A stretch of DNA of 64,000 nucleotides, taken from NCBI RefSeq assembly GCF_000717645.1, contig NZ_JNZZ01000042.1, positions 7,000-70,999 on the forward strand, written 5' to 3'. Source of the DNA: Streptomyces californicus. Its GTDB lineage: Bacteria > Actinomycetota > Actinomycetes > Streptomycetales > Streptomycetaceae. The notes below the pieces were generated by a model. It was not told the origin of the DNA, ran no database searches, and saw only the letters and a list, made by a program, of their open reading frames with translations. Shown piece after piece: positions 32,435 to 40,604 of this stretch. Each line of letters begins with the position of its first letter. The stretch's first letter is position 1. The position numbers and the translations under genes are program-made.

Positions 32435-32784
32435 ATCTTGCTCGCGAAGAACGCGGTGCTCGCAGCCGCGAGCGCCAGGAACACACCAGGGAACGCGATG
32501 TTGTGGAACACCCGAGCACGGATGTGGGCGATGACTGCTCCGATGAAGAAGGCGACGAGTCCGACTCCGGCCGCCAGGCCAAGCGGATGCGCCCCGAGCA
32601 GGCCGATGACAAGACCTGCGCCTCCTGCGAGCTTGAGCGTCGCGACGTACGGCAGCATCGCTGAGGGGAGCCGCACTTCAGCTGAGTTGGCCAGCACGAA
32701 CGGAGCTCGGCCGTAGTCCGCGATGGCGATGCCCAGGTTGGCTGCGATGCACGCGACCGTGGCGATCACAAGGATGAGGTTCAC
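32431..32784 (-). CDS. DoxX-like membrane protein
   Basis: Membrane protein of 117 aa with four predicted helices (LILVIATVACIAANLGIAIA, LKLAGGAGLVIGLLGA, VGLVAFFIGAVIAHIR, FPGVFLALAAASTAFF), fitting the DoxX-like family of small inner-membrane proteins linked to redox and thiol stress. The GTG start at 32784 overlaps the upstream stop by 4 bases (GTGA). It is co-transcribed with the 100-aa protein from the ECF41-like promoter, and divergent from the sigma factor gene. DoxX-like and other redox genes are typical ECF41 partners. Confidence 0.82.
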   Translation of the reverse strand: MNLILVIATVACIAANLGIAIADYGRAPFVLANSAEVRLPSAMLPYVATLKLAGGAGLVIGLLGAHPLGLAAGVGLVAFFIGAVIAHIRARVFHNIAFPGVFLALAAASTAFFASKI

Positions 32785-33083
32785 GACTTGTACGCCCCCG
32801 CGATCGTGAACGGCTCAGGCGTGGGCGCGATGAGGCCACCGGCTGCCCGGCTGATCGCGTCTCGTAGCCGCGGTGCTTCGGGCAGCGTAAGGAGCGGGTT
32901 CGTTGTCGGGTCGGTGAGTTCGAGCGCGGAGACGAAGCCGGTTCCCGAACCGCTCGCGTATGCCGTAGAGGTCGGGCCGGTCGTCGACGCTGCGTCGAGG
33001 TCCGCGAAGACACCGGTCAGGCGGTCACGCAGCTCTGCGGCGGGGTCCACGGCGGCGTTGAAGCGCACCATCTGTAGGCTCAT
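32781..33083 (-). CDS. Hypothetical protein (100 aa), ECF-linked
   Basis: Not recognised with certainty. The sequence MSLQMVRFNAAVDPAAELRD and YASGSGTGFVSALELTDPTT suggests a small alpha/beta protein, possibly of a monooxygenase-like ferredoxin fold, but this is a guess. ATG 33083 follows GAGGAG at 11 bases. It is the first gene of a two-gene unit with DoxX and sits 48 bases downstream of the predicted start of the ECF41-like promoter, so it is a likely direct target of the divergent sigma factor. Confidence 0.65.
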   Translation of the reverse strand: MSLQMVRFNAAVDPAAELRDRLTGVFADLDAASTTGPTSTAYASGSGTGFVSALELTDPTTNPLLTLPEAPRLRDAISRAAGGLIAPTPEPFTIAGAYKS

Positions 33084-33137
33084 CGTGCTGTCATCTCCTC
33101 GGGATGCGAACGGGCATGGTTCTGAACCGACCGTCCC

Positions 33138-33164
33138 GACGTTCGCCAGATCGAGAAGGTGACA
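33138..33164 (-). promoter_or_regulatory. Putative ECF41-type promoter (TGTCACC-N16-CGTC)
   Basis: On the minus strand TGTCACC (33158-33164) is followed after 16 bases by CGTC (33138-33141). ECF41 sigma factors are known to use TGTCACA and CGTC elements. The -35 element lies 4 bases upstream of the sigma gene ATG and overlaps its ribosome site. Confidence 0.6.
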
Positions 33165-33168
33165 CCCG

Positions 33169-34032
33169 ATGCCCATCACGGTCGGAGAATTCGAGTCCGC
33201 CAGGCCACAACTGCTGTCGGTCGCCTACCGCATGCTCGGCTCGTCACACGATGCGCAGGACGCAGTCCAGACAGCGTGGCTGCGGACCACGACCACGCGA
33301 TCCGACGCCGAGATCGAAAACCCTGCCGCGTGGCTGCGGACAGTGACCGCCCGCGTGTGCCTCGATGAACTGCGGATGCGACGCCGCCGTAACGAAGCGC
33401 CTCTGCTGGCGGCAGCCGTTCCCGCCGAACAGCTCACGGCGGACGAGGCCCTCCTGCGGAAAGAGGGCATCTCCCGTGCGCTGATGGTCTTGCTGAACCA
33501 GCTGACGCCGCCGCAACGGGTGGCGTATGTCCTGCACGACCTGTTCTCGGTGCCGTTCGATCACATCGCGAATGTGCTCGGCGGAACCGTGCCGGCGGCG
33601 AAGAAGCACGCCAGCCGGGCCCGGCAGCGCATCGCGGGCGCCCAGCCGGTCGAGCACGTGGATCGCGGTGCCCACCTGATCGTCGAAGCGTTTCTGGCAG
33701 CAGCTGAGACAGGAGACACGCGCGCAATGATCCAGGTGCTTGCTCCGGACAGTGTCCGTGACGCCGACGCAGCGCTGCTGCCGCGTGGTGCCCGCACCCA
33801 CGTCGTTGGGTCGACCGCGATCGCGACCGAGACAAGACTCTTCCGCGACCGGATTCGAGCCGCGTGTCCTATCACGGTCGACGCGCGAAGCATGTACCTC
33901 ATCGCGCCCGGCGGACACCCACTCGCGACCCTCGAATTCGTCACCACCGGCAAGGAGATCACCAGAATCAAGCTGCGCCCAGCAGAACGAGATCACGTGT
34001 ACACAGCCCCGGTCGCGTCGACAACCTCCTGA
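33169..34032 (+). CDS. SigJ/ECF41-like extracytoplasmic function sigma factor with SnoaL-like C-terminal domain
   Basis: ECF sigma factor of 287 aa. Region 2 covers residues ~10-75 (LLSVAYRMLGSSHDAQDAVQ, AWLRTVTARVCLDELR). Region 4 covers ~105-165 (LTPPQRVAYVLHDLFSVPFD, then VPAAKKHASRARQRIAG). A C-terminal extension of ~115 residues matches the NTF2/SnoaL domain of ECF41/ECF56-type sigmas, which replaces an anti-sigma factor. The ECF41 WLPEP linker motif is not seen, and the DGGG motif appears as DADAA, so this is a divergent member. Predicted targets are the divergent DoxX operon. ATG 33169 follows GAGAAGGTGACACCCG. The 3' end overlaps an antisense coding fragment. Confidence 0.83.
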   Translation: MPITVGEFESARPQLLSVAYRMLGSSHDAQDAVQTAWLRTTTTRSDAEIENPAAWLRTVTARVCLDELRMRRRRNEAPLLAAAVPAEQLTADEALLRKEGISRALMVLLNQLTPPQRVAYVLHDLFSVPFDHIANVLGGTVPAAKKHASRARQRIAGAQPVEHVDRGAHLIVEAFLAAAETGDTRAMIQVLAPDSVRDADAALLPRGARTHVVGSTAIATETRLFRDRIRAACPITVDARSMYLIAPGGHPLATLEFVTTGKEITRIKLRPAERDHVYTAPVASTTS

Positions 34033-34291
34033 CCCGCGACAACCAGACGTCCCGTGGGCGGTCCAGGGCGTCAGAGCCGGGCGGCCCGAGTTCGCCGTGT
34101 TCTGCGCCGCGCTTGATGGCTTTCGTGATGGACCGGGATGGGCCTTTCAGCGCGTTGTCGCCGTACTTCGCCCGGAGGGCCGGGCCGCCGGCGAAGCCGT
34201 CGCCCTCCATGACGGCCTCCAGGAGCCAGGCGGTACGGGCGTTGGTGTCGCGCAGCAGCTCTCGGGCGTGTTCTGTCCGACGTGGGTGCAC
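33968..34291 (-). pseudogene. Coding fragment of unknown protein (possible pseudogene)
   Basis: Minus-strand frame with strong G/C third positions from 34291 to about 34075 (ARELLRDTNARTAWLLEAVM, ALRAKYGDNALKGPSRSI, KAIKRGAEHGELG). It then runs into the end of the sigma gene, where coding character is lost. No ribosome site is seen at the GTG. Probably the C-terminal remnant of a helical protein truncated by island rearrangement. Family not recognised. Confidence 0.45.
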
Positions 34292-34460
34292 TGACGGATG
34301 AGGAGCGCAGCAGCGGCATGACGGACAAGCCGACGCGGTCCGAAAATCGTTGGCGGTTCCAGGGGCATCGCGCCGAGACTGATCGGTCGATCACATCGGA
34401 CAGAAAGAGTGGCCAGCCCTGACGTACAACCGTGACACTCTGCCCTTCCCCGCCAACCGC

Positions 34461-35183
34461 GTGCCCCCCATCACCTACGAGGACATTCGGGACTGGGAAG
34501 CGGTCGACCCCGCCCGCCACTCGTTCGCCTGGGACGAGGACGAGGAGAAGCACCTCCGCTCGCTGGTCCGCGAGTGGGTACCACCTGTGCTCTCCACCAT
34601 GGCCGGCTGGTGGGAGGGAGAACATTGGTGCGCGAGCCAGGTGGACGCGATCATCCGGGAGCGATACGGCACCTGGGCCTGGGGATGGAACTGGTACCAC
34701 TGCAGCGGTGGGCCCATCGGCAGCTGGACCGGCGGGCCGAGCTCGGTGACGACCCCCGACGAGACCGCGGCACGTGTCGTGGCCGCGCTGCTGGAGTGGC
34801 GGGAGTGGCTGGAGCGAACCGCCCAGCGCTTCACCGAACTGGCGCCGCCGCCGGACGCCTCACCCGAGGATCGCAGCTGGCACCTGGAACGGGCCTGCGT
34901 CCGGCTCGTGACCCACACCATGGACTCGGGCGCGGACAATGCCTGGCAGGGCCAGACCTCGATGGTGCTGGGCTGGTTTCTCACCAGCACCGGCATGGAC
35001 CGGGCCGAAGCCGCGCAAGCGGTGGAGCGTGCGATCGGCGGCCGGTTCAAGAGCTGGGTCGCCCCGAAACAGACGCTGATCGAGTCGGTCGGCGAGAATC
35101 TCGCCGTCGGCCTCACCGGCCACGCCCCGTACCGGGACCACCGCGAGTGGGAGGCGCTGGAGAAGCTCCATGACCGCTACTGA
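34461..35183 (+). CDS. Hypothetical protein (240 aa), partner of Fic-like gene
   Basis: Not recognised. Acidic, Trp-rich soluble protein (WDEDEEKHLRSLVREWVPP, YGTWAWGWNWYHCSGG, TAARVVAALLEWREWLERTA). Its second half is helical and ends EALEKLHDRY. GTG 34461 is the first usable start, but the frame is open and coding-like for ~14 codons upstream (TYNRDTLPFPANR), so the true N-terminus may be longer or damaged. The last 14 bases overlap the Fic-like gene, giving a coupled two-gene unit. Because Fic toxins are often paired with a small inhibitor, this larger protein could be a target or regulator; that is inference. Confidence 0.65.
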   Translation: MPPITYEDIRDWEAVDPARHSFAWDEDEEKHLRSLVREWVPPVLSTMAGWWEGEHWCASQVDAIIRERYGTWAWGWNWYHCSGGPIGSWTGGPSSVTTPDETAARVVAALLEWREWLERTAQRFTELAPPPDASPEDRSWHLERACVRLVTHTMDSGADNAWQGQTSMVLGWFLTSTGMDRAEAAQAVERAIGGRFKSWVAPKQTLIESVGENLAVGLTGHAPYRDHREWEALEKLHDRY

Positions 35184-35778
35184 CAGCCTCTCGGTCTGGC
35201 TGCGCGTGCGCCGCGAGGTCGACTGGCGGCATTCACCGGCCCTGCAACGGGGCCTGGCCGGCCGCGACGGGTTCCGGTCCTGGTGCGAGGGACCGGTGCG
35301 CCGGCGCGACCCGATGCGCGCTGAGCGTCTCCTTGCCGCGTACGCCCTGGCCCGGGAGGACGCCGCAGGCCAGACCCTGCTGGACTTCGCCCTGCTGGCC
35401 CGTTGGCAACGCGAAGTCCTTGCTGCGACAAGGGCACCGTTCCGTGTGAGCGACGCCTGGGCGAAGGCCGGCCGCGAGCGCTACGGTCTGACGCCTCACA
35501 CGCGGGCCAGCTTCGATTCCTGTCTGAACGAGACGACCGACCCGGACGTCCCGCTGGCGGCCCGCGCGGCCCGCGCCTACCTCGATGTGGCGTTCTTCCA
35601 CCCCTTCGCCGATGGCAACGCCCGCGCCGCCCTGTTGATCTTGGTCTATGTCCTGGCCCGGGAGGACATCGTCCTTCCTGAGGTCGACCCCCTCCAGACC
35701 ACCCGCTACGCGGATGACCCTGCCGGTGCCGCCGACCTTGCCACTCTCATCGGGGTGCTCAACCGCCGCCGACGCTGA
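35170..35778 (+). CDS. Fic/DOC-like protein with altered Fic motif
   Basis: Fic-fold protein of 202 aa. The Fic motif is seen as HPFADGNARAAL (His at ~144), preceded by the typical helix ARAARAYLDVAFF. Canonical Fic enzymes have HxFx(D/E)GNGRxxR; here Gly is Ala and the last Arg is Leu. The base His and acidic residue for Mg are kept, but phosphate binding may be weakened, so AMP transfer is uncertain and a Doc-like kinase or inactive form is possible. No inhibitory (S/T)xxxE(G/N) helix is evident. ATG 35170 lies inside the end of the upstream gene. Confidence 0.75.
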   Translation: MTATDSLSVWLRVRREVDWRHSPALQRGLAGRDGFRSWCEGPVRRRDPMRAERLLAAYALAREDAAGQTLLDFALLARWQREVLAATRAPFRVSDAWAKAGRERYGLTPHTRASFDSCLNETTDPDVPLAARAARAYLDVAFFHPFADGNARAALLILVYVLAREDIVLPEVDPLQTTRYADDPAGAADLATLIGVLNRRRR

Positions 35779-36051
35779 AGCGTTCGGGAGAGGGCGCCGA
35801 CTTTCCGCCGGACTTCAACAAACCACCGGTTCCTGAAGATCGCCGGGCGGACCGCTGGAAGCATCCCAGGACCTTCAAGAACTCCTTCAAGAAGCCTGGC
35901 GGTCCGACAACACCCATCGCTCCCGGGCGAACGCCTGGATTACGTCGGGTAGCCTCACACGCCGAAACCCCGACGCAAGGCCGATGCTGACCGGGATCAC
36001 AGCTCGGCCCAGGCTGCCCGGGTAGTCGCGGCTGGATCAACAGGGGGCCTC

Positions 36052-36372
36052 GTGGAGCACAGCTCTGACGGAGAGAACGGCGACGGCTCGGCATCTTCCC
36101 GGTACACCCGGGACATGCGGGCCGAACGCCGCTCAGTGCGCGATGCCCTGCGGTCGGATCTCCCCGCCGCCCATGTGGGCTTGGGCGTGACCGTCGTCGC
36201 TCTCATCGTGGTGGCCAGTTTCTCGGGCCCTCGATGGACCTTGATCATTACTGGTGTTTTCGCGGGCTGGTTCATTCTTGCGGCGACAGTGATTCGCATC
36301 GGCAGCAGCCGCGGCTGGGACGCCATCCGACGGGCCTACATCGCAACGTTCGGCTGGGGCAACTGGATCTGA
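36052..36372 (+). CDS. Small membrane protein (106 aa), hypothetical
   Basis: Not recognised. A charged N-terminal half (SSRYTRDMRAERRSVRDALR) is followed by two predicted membrane helices (HVGLGVTVVALIVVASF and LIITGVFAGWFILAATVIRI), then a short basic tail with Trp. GTG 36052 follows AGGGGGCCTC. The protein has reasonable codon bias for the island. Function unknown. Confidence 0.6.
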   Translation: MEHSSDGENGDGSASSRYTRDMRAERRSVRDALRSDLPAAHVGLGVTVVALIVVASFSGPRWTLIITGVFAGWFILAATVIRIGSSRGWDAIRRAYIATFGWGNWI

Positions 36373-36778
36373 ACATGCACGCGGACGGCCCCCTTGCCGA
36401 CAACGCACCACGAACGACGATCCCAGTGAGCCCCGATCGGCGTACGAGCGTCCCATTGGCGGAAAAGGCCAGGTCAAAGAAGGTGAGGGCAGCCTCTTCG
36501 AACACGCTGAGAGGTGCCCCCCCCCGTCCACCTGTACGCCGAATGGTGAACCTGCGGTGCCCAACCAGCGTTGATCCTCCATCATGGGCCATCGATCAAC
36601 GCTCACTGTCACAGGTCAGCCGCCGTCCCGTCCCACCGGAGTTCGACGCATCCCCGTGAGGGTTGATCGATGGCGGTTTGCCTCAGCGGAGTTCGACTTC
36701 CAGGGTTCGCGGCGGGGACGCCGAAAGGATGTCGGGGGTTTCGTGGAGTCGCTCGGCTGGTCGAAGGGGTGGAGGACC
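36373..36778. other. Gap with C9 homopolymer; no intact gene
   Basis: About 400 bases between the small membrane protein and barstar. A run of nine C lies at 36517-36525. A minus-strand frame here looks partly coding (EEAALTFFDLAFSANGTLVR) but has no family match I can name. It is possibly a frameshifted remnant, and a barnase-like toxin is not found. Confidence 0.4.
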
Positions 36779-37069
36779 ATGCGCATCGTCATGGACGGGA
36801 CACGCATCGGAAGCCAGGCGGACCTGCACCGGTCCCTTGCCGGGCCTTTGGACTTCGGTCCGTACTACGGGCACAACCTGAACGCCCTGTGGGACCGCCT
36901 GGCCAGGGATGTGGAGCGTCCGGTCGAGATCGTCTGGGAGAACGCCGAAGCCAGTCGTGGCCGCATGGGCGACGAGGCGTTCGAGGCAATCGCATCCGTA
37001 CTGGTCCGAGCCGCCGAGGAAGACGAGTCGAACGCGCCGGACGAGAGACTGACCGTGCGTTTCACCTGA
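36779..37069 (+). CDS. Barstar family (ribonuclease inhibitor-like) protein
   Basis: Barstar-like protein of 96 aa. It shows the beta-alpha-beta pattern of the family: RIVMDGTRIGSQADLHRSLA, then the conserved YYGHNLNALWDRL loop and PVEIVWENAEASRG. Family members bind and block guanyl-specific RNases of barnase type. ATG 36779 follows GTGGAGGACC. No RNase gene is adjacent, so it is an orphan immunity gene protecting against a foreign or distant toxin, or the toxin was lost in the C9-containing gap. Confidence 0.85.
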   Translation: MRIVMDGTRIGSQADLHRSLAGPLDFGPYYGHNLNALWDRLARDVERPVEIVWENAEASRGRMGDEAFEAIASVLVRAAEEDESNAPDERLTVRFT

Positions 37070-37124
37070 CGCGCGGTCCAGCGGGGGCCGGTCGGACTTC
37101 GCCGCGGTTCTGTAGGGTGCGGCG

Positions 37125-37691
37125 ATGACGAGAAGCGAGCGGCTCGCGGACCAGTTGGACTGGTACTGGCACAAGAACCTGCGGCCCCGGCTGGACGGCC
37201 TCACCGACGAGGAGTACTTCTGGGAGCCGGTCGACGGCTGCTGGAGCGTCCGCCCGGGTGGATCGACGGCCGCACCGGCAGCGGAGGGCTCGGGGACATG
37301 GTCGATGGACTCCGCGTCCCCCGCCCCGGAGCCGGCGCCGGTGACGACGATCGCGTGGCGGCTGGGACACATCATCGTCTCGTGCCTGGGCTACCGGGTC
37401 TGCTGGTACTTCGAGGGCCAGGAGGTCGACTCCCGGACATTCGCCTACGCGGGAACCGCTGACGAGGCGCTGGACCAGCTCGACGAGATGTACGGGAGAT
37501 GGAACGCGGGGGTCCGCAAGCTCGCGGACGCCGACCTGGACCTTCCGCCCGCGGTGGGCCCCGAGCGGTTCCCCCTGGAGAACAGGGTCCTGCACGTCAA
37601 CAGGGAACTGATCCATCACGGTGCCGAGATATCCCTGTTGCGCGACCTCTACCGCCGGCAGGTCGGACCGGTACCGCATCGAACCCCTTGA
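37125..37691 (+). CDS. DinB-superfamily (DinB_2) protein
   Basis: Four-helix-bundle DinB-like protein of 188 aa. Landmarks are LADQLDWYWHKNLRPRLDGL, TIAWRLGHIIVSCLGYRV and NRELIHHGAEISLLRDLYRR, which contain the conserved metal-binding His residues. Many actinobacterial members are mycothiol-dependent S-transferases or maleylpyruvate isomerase relatives, so a thiol-transfer role is plausible; the substrate is not known. Single gene at the right edge of the island. Confidence 0.83.
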   Translation: MTRSERLADQLDWYWHKNLRPRLDGLTDEEYFWEPVDGCWSVRPGGSTAAPAAEGSGTWSMDSASPAPEPAPVTTIAWRLGHIIVSCLGYRVCWYFEGQEVDSRTFAYAGTADEALDQLDEMYGRWNAGVRKLADADLDLPPAVGPERFPLENRVLHVNRELIHHGAEISLLRDLYRRQVGPVPHRTP

Positions 37692-37863
37692 CCGACGACC
37701 GGGTTCGCCGAGTGAACGAGTCGCGGGCGGGCTTCCAGCGGAGGGAGTCCACTGTCCATCGCGTCACCCTGCCCTGACACATGGGACGGTCGCCTCTGCC
37801 GAGGCGGAACCGCGGCGGAATCACGGGCGGCCGTCGGCGGGCATCCCCTACGCTCTCCTGATC

Positions 37864-38598
37864 ATGGACACCATGACGGGGAACGAGATGATCGCCATCC
37901 CGGCGGGGCAGGTGACGCTGGCGGACCGCCGGACCCGGCGGAGTTGGACGGTCGAGCTCGCGCCCTACCGGCTCGCCGCGACCCCGGTCACCCAGGCGCT
38001 GTACGCACGGGTCGCCGGGCGGCGGCCGAGTACCGGCCGCGGGGATCGGCTGCCCGTCGAGGGCGTCTCCTGGTGGGACGCGGTCCGCTTCTGCAACGCC
38101 CTGTCCGAGCAGACCGGTCTCACGCCCGCGTACCGCATCCGCGCCGAGTCCGACGCGATCGACTGGGACACCTCGGCCGACGGCTACCGGCTGCCGACCG
38201 AGGCCGAGTGGGAATACGCCTGCCGCGCCGGTACGAGCGGACCACGCTACGGAGAGCTCGACGAGATCGGCTGGTACCGGGGCAACTCGGCCGAGCGCAT
38301 GCACGAGGTGGGCGGCAAGCGCCCCAACGCGTGGGGGCTCCACGACATGCTCGGCAACGTCTGGGACTGGTGCTGGGACGTCTACGACGCCGAGGTCTAC
38401 GGTGCCTACCGGGTGCTCCGGGGCGGTGGCTGGTTCGACGAGCACTGGAGCTGCCGGGCCTCCGCGCGACGCCGCAGCCACCCGTCTTTCCAGGTCGACG
38501 ACGTGGGCTTCCGCCTGGCGCGTTCACCGGCGCCGCAGGACACCCGGACAGCCGCCGCCCATGGCACGGGCGGGGCCGGACGAAGCAGCGGGGTGTGA
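37864..38598 (+). CDS. SUMF1/EgtB/PvdO-family protein
   Basis: Formylglycine-generating-enzyme-like C-lectin fold, 244 aa from ATG 37864. Family motifs are AATPVTQALYARVAG, VEGVSWWDAVRFCNALSEQT, YRLPTEAEWEYACRAGT, NAWGLHDMLGNVWDWCWDVY and RVLRGGGWFDEHWSCRASAR. The C-terminus has only one Cys (SCRASARRR) where true FGE has a catalytic Cys pair, so it is probably not a sulfatase-activating enzyme. Related proteins catalyse sulfoxide synthesis or act as binding modules. No sulfatase gene is near. Confidence 0.82.
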   Translation: MDTMTGNEMIAIPAGQVTLADRRTRRSWTVELAPYRLAATPVTQALYARVAGRRPSTGRGDRLPVEGVSWWDAVRFCNALSEQTGLTPAYRIRAESDAIDWDTSADGYRLPTEAEWEYACRAGTSGPRYGELDEIGWYRGNSAERMHEVGGKRPNAWGLHDMLGNVWDWCWDVYDAEVYGAYRVLRGGGWFDEHWSCRASARRRSHPSFQVDDVGFRLARSPAPQDTRTAAAHGTGGAGRSSGV

Positions 38599-38665
38599 GC
38601 GCGCGGCGGGCAACAGGCTGCCCCCGCACGGGTGTCGGCGATGGAGCGCGCGGCCGGAACGGCCC

Positions 38666-39640
38666 TCAGGCCGAGTCCGCGTAACGGGCCGCGATCCCGG
38701 CGGCGCGGTCGTGCAGGGCCCGCCGCAGGGACGGCGGCGACAAGGCTTCCGCGTCCGGGCCGAGGTGCCACAGCGCCCATTCGGCGTGCCGGGCGTCCTG
38801 GAAGGTGACCTCCAGCCGCGACCAGCCGTCCGCGTCGGGGGCTTCCGCGCGGACGGCCAGCACGGTGCCCAGCAACTCCTCCCGCCGTCCCGGGTGCACC
38901 CGCACCCGTACGGAGAGGTGGTCGCCGCCGGAGAGGAACCGCGCCGAACGCTCCCGCCAGATCCGGTCCAGATCGACCCGGTCGGGCCGCTGCGCGGCTT
39001 CGGGCAGTTCCTCGGCGGCCCGCACGCGCGACAGCCGGTAGGTGCGGTCCTCTCCGGACCGGGTGGCCAGCAGATACCCCCGCTCCCGTACGGTGACCAG
39101 GCCGATCGGGTCCACCGTGCGCCACTGCGGCGCCCGGTCCGCGGCCGCGTAGTGGATACGGAGTCGGCGCCCGGCGAGTACGGCGCGACGGACCGCGATC
39201 ATCGTCGCGCCGTCCACCTCCTCGACGGCCGCGCGGCGGGCGAGGAGATCGGTATCCGGATCGACGAGAAGGCGCTGAGCCGCGTCGCCGGCGGTCGCCC
39301 GGTGGCTCTCGGGGAGTGCGTCGACCACCTTCCGTATCGCCGAGGCGAGCGCGGAGCCGAGGCCGAACGCCTGCTCCCCGCGCCCCGATCCGGCGGCCAG
39401 CAGAGCGAGGGCCTCATCGTGGTTCATCCCGGTGAGTTCGGTACGGAAGCCGGGGAGCAGCGCGAACCCGCCGTGACGGCCGCGTTCGGAGTGGACCGGG
39501 ACACCGGCCGCCGACAGCGCCTCGATGTCGCGCAGCACGGTACGCGGGGAGACCTCCAGCTCACGGGCCAGGGTGTCGGCGGTCAGCCGGCCGCGCTGAC
39601 GCAGCAGCAGGACGAGCGAGACCAGCCGATCGGCGCGCAT
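38666..39640 (-). CDS. WYL-domain transcriptional regulator (HTH_11/DeoR-type)
   Basis: Regulator of 324 aa. The N-terminal winged helix (residues ~3-58) reads SLVLLLRQRGRLTADTLARE and LEVSPRTVLRDIEALSAAGV. The WYL domain (~140-220) includes LAGRRLRIHYAAADR and YLLATRSGEDRTYRLSRV. The C-terminal WCX domain follows. Such proteins sense nucleotides or metabolites and act as repressors or activators. Divergent from ridA with 178 bases between, so it may control it. The stop leaves 67 bases to the convergent SUMF1-like gene. Confidence 0.9.
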   Translation of the reverse strand: MRADRLVSLVLLLRQRGRLTADTLARELEVSPRTVLRDIEALSAAGVPVHSERGRHGGFALLPGFRTELTGMNHDEALALLAAGSGRGEQAFGLGSALASAIRKVVDALPESHRATAGDAAQRLLVDPDTDLLARRAAVEEVDGATMIAVRRAVLAGRRLRIHYAAADRAPQWRTVDPIGLVTVRERGYLLATRSGEDRTYRLSRVRAAEELPEAAQRPDRVDLDRIWRERSARFLSGGDHLSVRVRVHPGRREELLGTVLAVRAEAPDADGWSRLEVTFQDARHAEWALWHLGPDAEALSPPSLRRALHDRAAGIAARYADSA

Positions 39641-39818
39641 ACGAGAACCGTAGCGAAATACCTGACCAAGGGTGTCATGAATGGTTGGCAGGCTCCCTCG
39701 CACGACACCGCACGCCGCCGCACCACCCCGCACGGCGCCGAGGCCGGCCGACGGCTGCCCCGGCGGCGCGTGGACGTGCGTGGGCGGGCACCCGTGAAAC
39801 GAAGCGAACGGAGCCGAA

Positions 39819-40220
39819 GTGGCAGTGGAACGAACGGCCGTCAACCCGGTGACCTGGTCGGTGAACCTGGGCTTCAACCAGGGCGAGCTCGTGTCCGGAC
39901 AGACCCGGACCCTGTACATCGCGGGGCAGACCGCGACGGACGACGAGGGCAAGCCGCGGCACGAGGGCGACATGGCGGCCCAGTTGGCGCTCAGCATCGA
40001 CAATCTGGAGGCCGTGCTGAGCGAGGCCGGCATGTCGCTCGCGAACCTCGTCCGGCTGGGCGTCTGCACGACCGACGTCGACCTCCTCCTCCGGCACTAC
40101 GGTTCGCTGGCCGGGCGGTTGGGCGCGGCCGGGGTGGCGCCGGCCAGCACCGTGCTCGGGGTGACGCGGCTGGCGTTGCCGAGCCTGTTGGTCGAGTTGG
40201 AGGGCACGGCCGTCGCGTGA
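39819..40220 (+). CDS. RidA family protein (enamine/imine deaminase)
   Basis: RidA/YjgF/YER057c fold, 133 aa. Core motifs are SGQTRTLYIAGQTATDDEGK, NLEAVLSEAGMSLANLVRLG and ASTVLGVTRLALPSLLVELE. RidA hydrolyses reactive 2-aminoacrylate and related imines from PLP enzymes. The catalytic Arg before the usual A-xP-LVEI strand is at TRLALPSLLVE, shifted compared with archetypal RidA, so it may belong to a Rid2-Rid7-type subgroup. GTG 39819 follows GGAGCCGAA. A strong hairpin follows the gene. Confidence 0.87.
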   Translation: MAVERTAVNPVTWSVNLGFNQGELVSGQTRTLYIAGQTATDDEGKPRHEGDMAAQLALSIDNLEAVLSEAGMSLANLVRLGVCTTDVDLLLRHYGSLAGRLGAAGVAPASTVLGVTRLALPSLLVELEGTAVA

Positions 40221-40230
40221 CGCGTTCTTG

Positions 40231-40282
40231 ACGCCCGTACGGCTCGATCGGGCTCCTCGATCCGCCCCGGCCGTACGGGCGT
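40231..40282 (+). terminator. Hairpin terminator after ridA-like gene
   Basis: A perfect 13-bp stem (40231-40243 with 40270-40282) lies 10 bases after the RidA stop codon. The loop is 26 bases. Confidence 0.75.
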
Positions 40283-40604
40283 CGGGCGCGCCGCGTGCCG
40301 TCTCGCAGCCCGTCGCCCTCATAACCGCTTTCGTTCCCGCGGGCCGCACGTTAGCGTTCCGCCGAAGCCTTTTCGGATGCCCTGCGACCCTTGCGGCCCC
40401 TGCAACCCTTGCGGCCCCTGCGAAGTGGAGAGACATGCCCGGTCGTTCGAGCACGCGCTGACGTCGTGGGCCGGTTCGGCCCGGTCATCGCGTGCTGCCC
40501 TCGATCTCGATGTCGCGGCACAGCGAGCCCTTCCCCTCCGGTGCCCCGGTACGCTTCCGCGCGCCGGGGCAGCGGTTCGCGTTCGGCGACTCCCGAGGTT
40601 CCCC

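Noticed and set aside
33968..34291. Intact novel gene opposite the sigma factor
   Set aside because: Coding character is confined to the first ~70 codons and there is no ribosome site; listed as a possible pseudogene.
37864..38598. True formylglycine-generating enzyme for sulfatases
   Set aside because: Only one Cys is near the C-terminal active-site position and no sulfatase gene is present, so only SUMF1-family membership is claimed.
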